From NCBI GenBank assembly GCA_900468065.1, contig UBTA01000043.1, positions 23,548 to 87,547 on the forward strand: DNA of 64,000 nt, given 5' to 3'. Source of the DNA: Hyphomicrobiales bacterium (GTDB taxonomy: Bacteria > Pseudomonadota > Alphaproteobacteria > Rhizobiales > Rhizobiaceae). This document shows positions 59,848-64,000 of this stretch, piece by piece; position 1 is the stretch's first letter; each line of letters begins with the position of its first letter. The notes under the pieces were generated by a model. The model was not told the DNA's origin and did no database searches. It saw only the letters and a list, made by a program, of their open reading frames with translations. The position numbers and the translations under genes are program-made.

Positions 59848-61161
59848 TCATTGGCTTGCCTGCTCGGCTTGCGCGTTCTCGGCAACTGGAAGGCTGGTTG
59901 ATGCCGCCGATGCGTTCGATGCTGGTGGCTTTTGGCGAAGGACACGCACCACATCGCCCGGCTGGAGGACCGTCGTCTCTTCCGCAGCTATTTCCTTGGC
60001 AATGCCGTCGACCTGGCGCGTCACGGTAAAAGCGAGGGGCTCTTCGCCGGCTTGCAAACCGCCGCCGGCCGACAACGCGTTGAGCAGCATCGTCTGCGTG
60101 GTGTCACGTTTCAATTTCAGCTGATCGAGGGTGGCCTGCTCTGCCTGCAGTTGCGAGGCGACTTCGGTGCGCTGCTTGTCGCTGAGACCATCGAGATTGC
60201 GTGTCGCTTCGGCGATATTCTGGCGCGCCCGCATGATCGAGGTGACGAGATCGAGACGGTTAGCATAGTAGCTGCGCAACGTCCTTTCCAGGTCCGACTG
60301 GCGCGTCGGAAGCGCAATACCGCGCTCGACCATTGATTTCACATTGCTCAGCTCCTTTTGGATCGAAGCAATGTCTTCATCGGTGCTGCTGATCTTTTTT
60401 TCGGTAATGTCGATCTCGGATGTCAGCAGGTCACGCAATTCGCCATAGGATTTCGACTGGCGGTCCAGATCGTTCAAGCGCGCGGCATGAATGACCTGTT
60501 CCTGCTGGAAGATTGCCGATGCCAGGCCTTGGTCATCCTGTGGTACCAGGTCAGGGCGCATTTCCTTTGCCCCGGACATTTCGGCCTGAAGCCGGACAAT
60601 CTTGATCTCGCTGCGCAGGGTGGCGTTGGCGATCTCATGCAACTGTCCGACATAACCGGTTTTATCGACGGAATTCTGGGTGCCGTTTAGCGGCCTGAAT
60701 TCGCCGCCGCTCATCGCCAGTGACTGCAGTACGGTTATGCCCGGATGAAACTTGTATTCGCCCGGCGCATTGACGTTTCCAACGACATACACCGGCGGTT
60801 GCTCCAAAATTTCGACCGTTATCTCAGGCGTTTCCACCAAGCCGATCTTGGCTTTCAGCCGGTTGGCCACTTCGGTTGAGAGGCCGGCGCTGTCGAGGCC
60901 GGCGACCGCTAGAGTGCCGACCACCGGAAGCGTTACCGTGCCCGTTTGCGAAATCAGGAACTCGCCGCCAAGTGCATCCCACCTCTCGTAAGCGCCCTTC
61001 GTTGGCATCCACTGGACAATCGTCAGGCGAAATCTGGTTTGTGGTGTCAGTTGAAAGTCACCTGCGAGCGCGGGCGTGAACAGGCCGCCGAAAATACTTG
61101 CCGCGAACAGGACCTGAAACGCAGGAAACAATTTGCAGTAACGCCGGAAAAATGCGGTCAA
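59848..61161 (-). CDS. Polysaccharide export protein, ExoF/Wza-like
   Basis: A 437-residue protein with an N-terminal signal sequence (LFAASIFGGLFTPALA), a PES/export domain (GEFLISQTGTVTLPVVGTLAVAG), SLBB-type segment (GNVNAPGEYKFHPGITVLQ) and a long predicted coiled coil in the C-terminal half (ERGIALPTRQSDLERTL). No lipobox cysteine is visible, unlike Wza. The start is a TTG at 61161 with GGAG seven bases before it; the longer frame from 61227 lacks such a signal. Confidence 0.82.
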   Translation of the reverse strand: MTAFFRRYCKLFPAFQVLFAASIFGGLFTPALAGDFQLTPQTRFRLTIVQWMPTKGAYERWDALGGEFLISQTGTVTLPVVGTLAVAGLDSAGLSTEVANRLKAKIGLVETPEITVEILEQPPVYVVGNVNAPGEYKFHPGITVLQSLAMSGGEFRPLNGTQNSVDKTGYVGQLHEIANATLRSEIKIVRLQAEMSGAKEMRPDLVPQDDQGLASAIFQQEQVIHAARLNDLDRQSKSYGELRDLLTSEIDITEKKISSTDEDIASIQKELSNVKSMVERGIALPTRQSDLERTLRSYYANRLDLVTSIMRARQNIAEATRNLDGLSDKQRTEVASQLQAEQATLDQLKLKRDTTQTMLLNALSAGGGLQAGEEPLAFTVTRQVDGIAKEIAAEETTVLQPGDVVRVLRQKPPASNASAASTSLPVAENAQAEQASQ

Positions 61162-61599
61162 TGTCTTTCTCCAAAGCTTAAGACCCCGAGCGTCCCGTTG
61201 GCGGGATGCAGCGCTCAGTGTGCCCAATAGACAGCGATTGAGAAGGGGAAGTGCTGCGGTTCTGCTTCATCAATATTGCTGATATCGGCATGAAGCGTTT
61301 GCCTTGAAGGTAGAGATATTAGTCTCGATTGCTATTGCCCTCACCAAAGGCGAGTTCGGGCAAGGAAGGAGTAGGGGAAAAGGCGAATGCCCTCCGTCGG
61401 TTGGAGGCCGCGTAGGGTGCCGTCATCGTCCGTTAGGATGAGGGGCCGTGCGGCGATATCCCCAGGTGCATTGATCGCCGCTCCTTTCTCAGCCCTTTTG
61501 CGCCGTCGCGGCCATCCCTTGCGTAAGCTACAGTCTCGCGAGTGGTGCGTGGATTCCGTTTGCTCTGTCGTCATGGCAAGCACAGGCGGGCTTTGACTG
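61162..61599. other. Divergent intergenic region
   Basis: Holds the promoters for the export gene (minus) and the LuxR gene (plus). A few short open frames cross it, none with recognisable domains. No clear dyad was found. Confidence 0.4.
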
Positions 61600-62364
61600 A
61601 TGGATGCGGATATGATGCTGTTGGATGGGAATGAGCATGACATTGCGGGTGCCAGAAAACGGCTTGAGCCCCAGCGCGTTCTATTGATTCTAACAAACAG
61701 CGGCAGCGTATCGAAGCGTCTGATCGAGGCTGTCGAGCGGGAGTTCCCGTGGGTTCTGGTCGAACAGGTAGACGCTGTCGATGCCGCCTGTGAAGCTTTC
61801 GCTCATCCTGTCGCACTCATTCTTGTCGATACCGCATTGATGAAGAAGGCGGAAGCGGAAGCGGCCGAGATGTTGCGCGCTCACCCGCACGCCTTGACCG
61901 CGGTGATCGAGCCCTACGACAAGGTTCTCGTCACATCTCTTCAAGATGTCGTCAATTCTCCGCTCATTCGTAGCGTTCTGCCGATGGATTTGAGGCTGGA
62001 CGTCTGGTTGTCGATCATCCGTCTGTTGCTTTGCGGCGGTGAGTATTTTCCGCCAGGATTCATTATGCAGGCGAAAACACGCGACCAGAAGACGACCTCA
62101 TCCGACGGTGCCGGTTCTCTCCGTGGCCAAGATTTTCGGCCTATCCACATGCCCGAATTGACCACCCGCGAATCCCAAATTTTAAAAATGGTCTCGCACG
62201 GTCTTCAGAACAAGCTGATCGCCGTGGAATGTGGATTGTCGGAGCATACTGTCAAGATCCACCTGCACCACATCATCCGCAAACTGGGTGTGCACAACAG
62301 GACAGAGGCAGCGGCACGATTCCGCAATCTCCATGACAACGCGCGGTCACTGAACGAAAACTAG
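61600..62364 (+). CDS. LuxR-family regulator with receiver-like domain
   Basis: A 254-residue protein. The N-terminal part is a divergent receiver (VLLILTNSGSVSKRLIEAV, ALILVDTALMKK with a candidate Asp), and the C-terminal part a LuxR HTH (LTTRESQILKMVSHGLQNKLIAVECGLSEHTVKIHLHHI). It diverges from the polysaccharide export gene and is likely its regulator. Several ATG codons near 61600-61615 could start it; ribosome-site signal is weak. Confidence 0.85.
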   Translation: MDADMMLLDGNEHDIAGARKRLEPQRVLLILTNSGSVSKRLIEAVEREFPWVLVEQVDAVDAACEAFAHPVALILVDTALMKKAEAEAAEMLRAHPHALTAVIEPYDKVLVTSLQDVVNSPLIRSVLPMDLRLDVWLSIIRLLLCGGEYFPPGFIMQAKTRDQKTTSSDGAGSLRGQDFRPIHMPELTTRESQILKMVSHGLQNKLIAVECGLSEHTVKIHLHHIIRKLGVHNRTEAAARFRNLHDNARSLNEN

Positions 62365-62415
62365 TAATCCAAGAACAGCCTGCCAAGCCTCCATCTCCGG
62401 TGGAGGTGTGCGACT
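62365..62415. other. Short gap after the LuxR gene
   Basis: A CCTCC/GGAGG hairpin at about 62390-62408 may terminate the LuxR gene but has no T run. Confidence 0.3.
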
Positions 62416-62580
62416 TTAGGGAAACGCCGCCTGCAACAGCGTATTTTCTCGGCCGATCATTGGAAGCATCATGATTTTATGGACTCTTCCCTCTGGCGAG
62501 TTTGCCACGCCCTCGAAGTCATTGACGTTACGGGTGACCACTGCGAGCGTCATGGATGAGCACTGTCGCTGCAATCAACG
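62416..62580 (-). pseudogene. VapC (PIN toxin) C-terminal remnant
   Basis: On the minus strand the frame from 62553 reads MTLAVVTRNVNDFEGV, matching the VapC C-terminal VTRNVxDFEG motif, and ends at TAA 62416-62418. Just upstream another frame reads IAATVLIH, the preceding VapC helix, so the two halves are separated by a small frameshift near CATG. The N-terminal two thirds are missing. It is a decayed toxin tail that abuts a GAF fragment on the other strand. Confidence 0.5.
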
Positions 62581-62838
62581 AAGGATGGCCATACGATCGG
62601 CACGGTTTGTGCGATCGATCGTGGTCCGAAATCATTCGGCCATCGAGACATCGCTATCCTCCAGGAACTGGCGGGGGTCGCGATAGACCGCATCGAGTTG
62701 TTGCAATCGGCGTCAACCGACGGCCTGACCGACACATTGACCAGTCGCTCCCCCGTAAAACTTCAAACCGCGGCACCCCAAGCGACGATGGCTCGCTTGC
62801 TAGAGTGGGCCAGTGGTTGGCCGAACTGGCTGCTATGA
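62563..62838 (+). pseudogene. GAF/GGDEF fragment
   Basis: The plus-strand frame reads LSLQSTKDGHTIGTVCAIDRG, then FGHRDIAILQELAGVAIDRIELLQ, and then STDGLTDTLTSR, the joint of a GAF domain and the start of a diguanylate cyclase domain (STDxLTxxxxR). It has no start and no GGDEF body, and stops at TGA 62836-62838. It is a gene fragment, presumably left after rearrangement. Confidence 0.55.
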
Positions 62839-62868
62839 ACGATACCAATTGAAGCCTGCGCTGTGCCG

Positions 62869-63162
62869 TCATGGCTGTTTTCTCACCTTCGCCAGGCATT
62901 GCTGATAGGTCTCGAATATCCATGCCTTGCTGGCATCGAAGTGGATCATCGACTTGCGATGTTCCTCTAGCACCAGTTCGGTCATTCGCAGCGCCGTAGC
63001 CTCAATCGATAGCGGAGTTGCCGTCTCCAGGACGACATCCACGGTGTCGAGATAGCTCTCCCACATCGGTCGGCCTTCGAACTGGATGTTCTCTGGGTGA
63101 CCGTCTTTCCGGCAAAGAGCACGGGCTGCCGCTTCGCGCGGGCTAATGGATCTCTTGGTCAT
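62869..63162 (-). CDS. Hypothetical protein
   Basis: A 97-residue protein (SISPREAAARALCRKDGHP, WESYLDTVDVVLETATP, LRMTELVLEEHRKSMIHF) of no recognised family. AAGGAGG lies close before the ATG at 63162, a strong ribosome binding site. It is soluble and helical and probably genuine. Confidence 0.65.
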   Translation of the reverse strand: MTKRSISPREAAARALCRKDGHPENIQFEGRPMWESYLDTVDVVLETATPLSIEATALRMTELVLEEHRKSMIHFDASKAWIFETYQQCLAKVRKQP

Positions 63163-63299
63163 TATACCTCCTTCAGCCCGCCCTTATCGTCGGACCCCTG
63201 ATGGTGGAGTTTGCCCTCCGGGTCAGCAGTAGTGCCATAATACCAATGGATATTTACTTTCAAAGCATTCGGCCAAGCTGGGCCTTTTGTTACAGGCAT
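63162..63299 (-). CDS. Possible small protein upstream of the hypothetical gene
   Basis: An ATG at 63299 opens a 45-residue frame (MPVTKGPAWPNALKVNIHWY) whose TAA overlaps the next gene's ATG as TAATG. The overlap could mean coupling or chance. No ribosome site is obvious before it. Confidence 0.3.
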   Translation of the reverse strand: MPVTKGPAWPNALKVNIHWYYGTTADPEGKLHHQGSDDKGGLKEV

Positions 63300-63614
63300 C
63301 GAAAGGCATGTCAGGATCCCACCGCGCCGGCGATGCCCAACATAGTGGTTGCAGGGGAGGGGCTGACCTCTGGCTTGGTCCGCGGCGCGCTCACCGACAT
63401 AATGACTGTGCTGAGAGACGCCGCAGCGTGTCAGAAACGCTATTTTTAGGCTTCTGCGCGATGACACAGCCATTCTTGCCGGGCTCAACCATAACGACTG
63501 ATAATGCAACATTATCGGTCTTTATCCTGCGTCGACGAGCGGTGCGGTTCTGGTTTATTACTTGACGAGCAACTGCACATATCGACTCGGTGATTTTGCG
63601 AGCCCGCGGTGCAT
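63300..63614. other. Region without a supported gene
   Basis: Short frames on both strands lack recognisable domains. It separates the small hypothetical gene from the partial gene at the right edge. Confidence 0.35.
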
Positions 63615-64000
63615 TTAGTCGATCCGTTTGAGGTTTTCCGGCACCTGATAAGCAGTCCTATGGAAGCGCACACGACGGGCAGTTGTGATCGCGTCTCTGT
63701 CGTCCACACACTCTCCGTCCGGGCCCAACGTGCTGATAGTCTTTGATTTCTTCTCCGATACGAGGATATCGGAATAGCGGTTTGGTTGAAGGCGCCCCAT
63801 GGCGAGCGTGCGCTCGATCGTCTGGAATTCCCCAGCGCAATTGGTATCCCATTCACCCTGGTGCCCTGCGACCACAATGTTATCGAGCACAGGTTTCAGT
63901 TTGTTGTTGTCTACGACAAAGAGCCACAGGACTGTCTCGCCAAACGGATTGGGGCTCGAACTTCCACGCCGTTCAATGCGCAATCCGAAGGCAATCTCGG
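63615..64000 (-). CDS. Partial hypothetical protein at the right edge
   Basis: The frame reads through the window edge: EIAFGLRIERRGSSSPNPFG, then WLFVVDNNKLKPVLDNIVVAG, GEWDTNCAGEFQTIERTLAMG, and DRDAITTARRVRFHRTAYQV. The N-terminus lies beyond base 64000, so no start can be assigned; a TTG inside (63983) is not needed. I do not recognise the family. It may be a periplasmic or structural protein, but this is guesswork. Confidence 0.5.
   Translation of the reverse strand, partial: EIAFGLRIERRGSSSPNPFGETVLWLFVVDNNKLKPVLDNIVVAGHQGEWDTNCAGEFQTIERTLAMGRLQPNRYSDILVSEKKSKTISTLGPDGECVDDRDAITTARRVRFHRTAYQVPENLKRID

Noticed and set aside
1..64000. CRISPR array, insertion sequence ends or intact integrase
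   Set aside because: No regularly spaced direct repeats, no transposase-like or integrase-like protein and no flanking target duplications were visible.

Overview
The window reads as a high-GC alphaproteobacterial replicon, most likely from the Rhizobiaceae. Pointers are a repABC-type RepA/RepB partition pair with a parS-like palindrome, a NasS/NasT nitrate sensor pair, DUF982 genes, a CtrA-type box and an Rhizobiales-style palindromic repeat. The repAB pair suggests a chromid, megaplasmid or integrated plasmid region. No tRNA, rRNA, CRISPR array or intact insertion sequence was seen.

Layout. 0.5-4.9 kb: a LysR gene diverges from a carboxymuconolactone decarboxylase-SDR-cupin-MscS run, followed by an Rrf2 regulator; matching dyads lie before the run and before the Rrf2 gene. 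4.9-6.6 kb: a decayed ORF and a VapBC-like toxin-antitoxin pair. 7-19.8 kb: a complete assimilatory nitrate module on the minus strand (nasT-nasS; then nrtA-nrtB-nrtD-nirB-nirD-nasA-cysG plus a small membrane protein). Its leader contains a sigma-54 promoter, two hexaloop hairpins of the ANTAR type and a terminator candidate, which together suggest NasT antitermination.

20-29 kb: a catalytically dead HtrA/PDZ protein, two DUF982 genes, rpsU, repA-repB without repC, a GGDEF-EAL enzyme and a divergent methyltransferase-like gene with a CtrA box. 29-44 kb: an L-fucose-type catabolic island (ABC importer, mutarotase, lactonase, two enolase-superfamily dehydratases, ketodeoxy-acid dehydrogenase, diketo-acid hydrolase, IclR regulator), then an unusual operon of MaoC, CoA-transferase and a leaderless solute-binding protein.

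44-47.7 kb: a DUF6074-like gene, a GlcG/HbpS-type secreted protein and a DctB/DctD-like two-component pair whose regulator is FixJ-like. 48-62.4 kb: surface-polysaccharide genes: glycosyltransferase, acetyltransferase, sugar dehydrogenase, a Rossmann protein of unknown role, a sugar N-formyltransferase, two DegT aminotransferases, an epimerase, a Wzx flippase, rfbD, rfbC, an ExoF/Wza-like export protein and a LuxR regulator. 62.4-64 kb: gene debris (a VapC tail and a GAF/GGDEF fragment), a small hypothetical gene and a partial gene that runs off the right edge.
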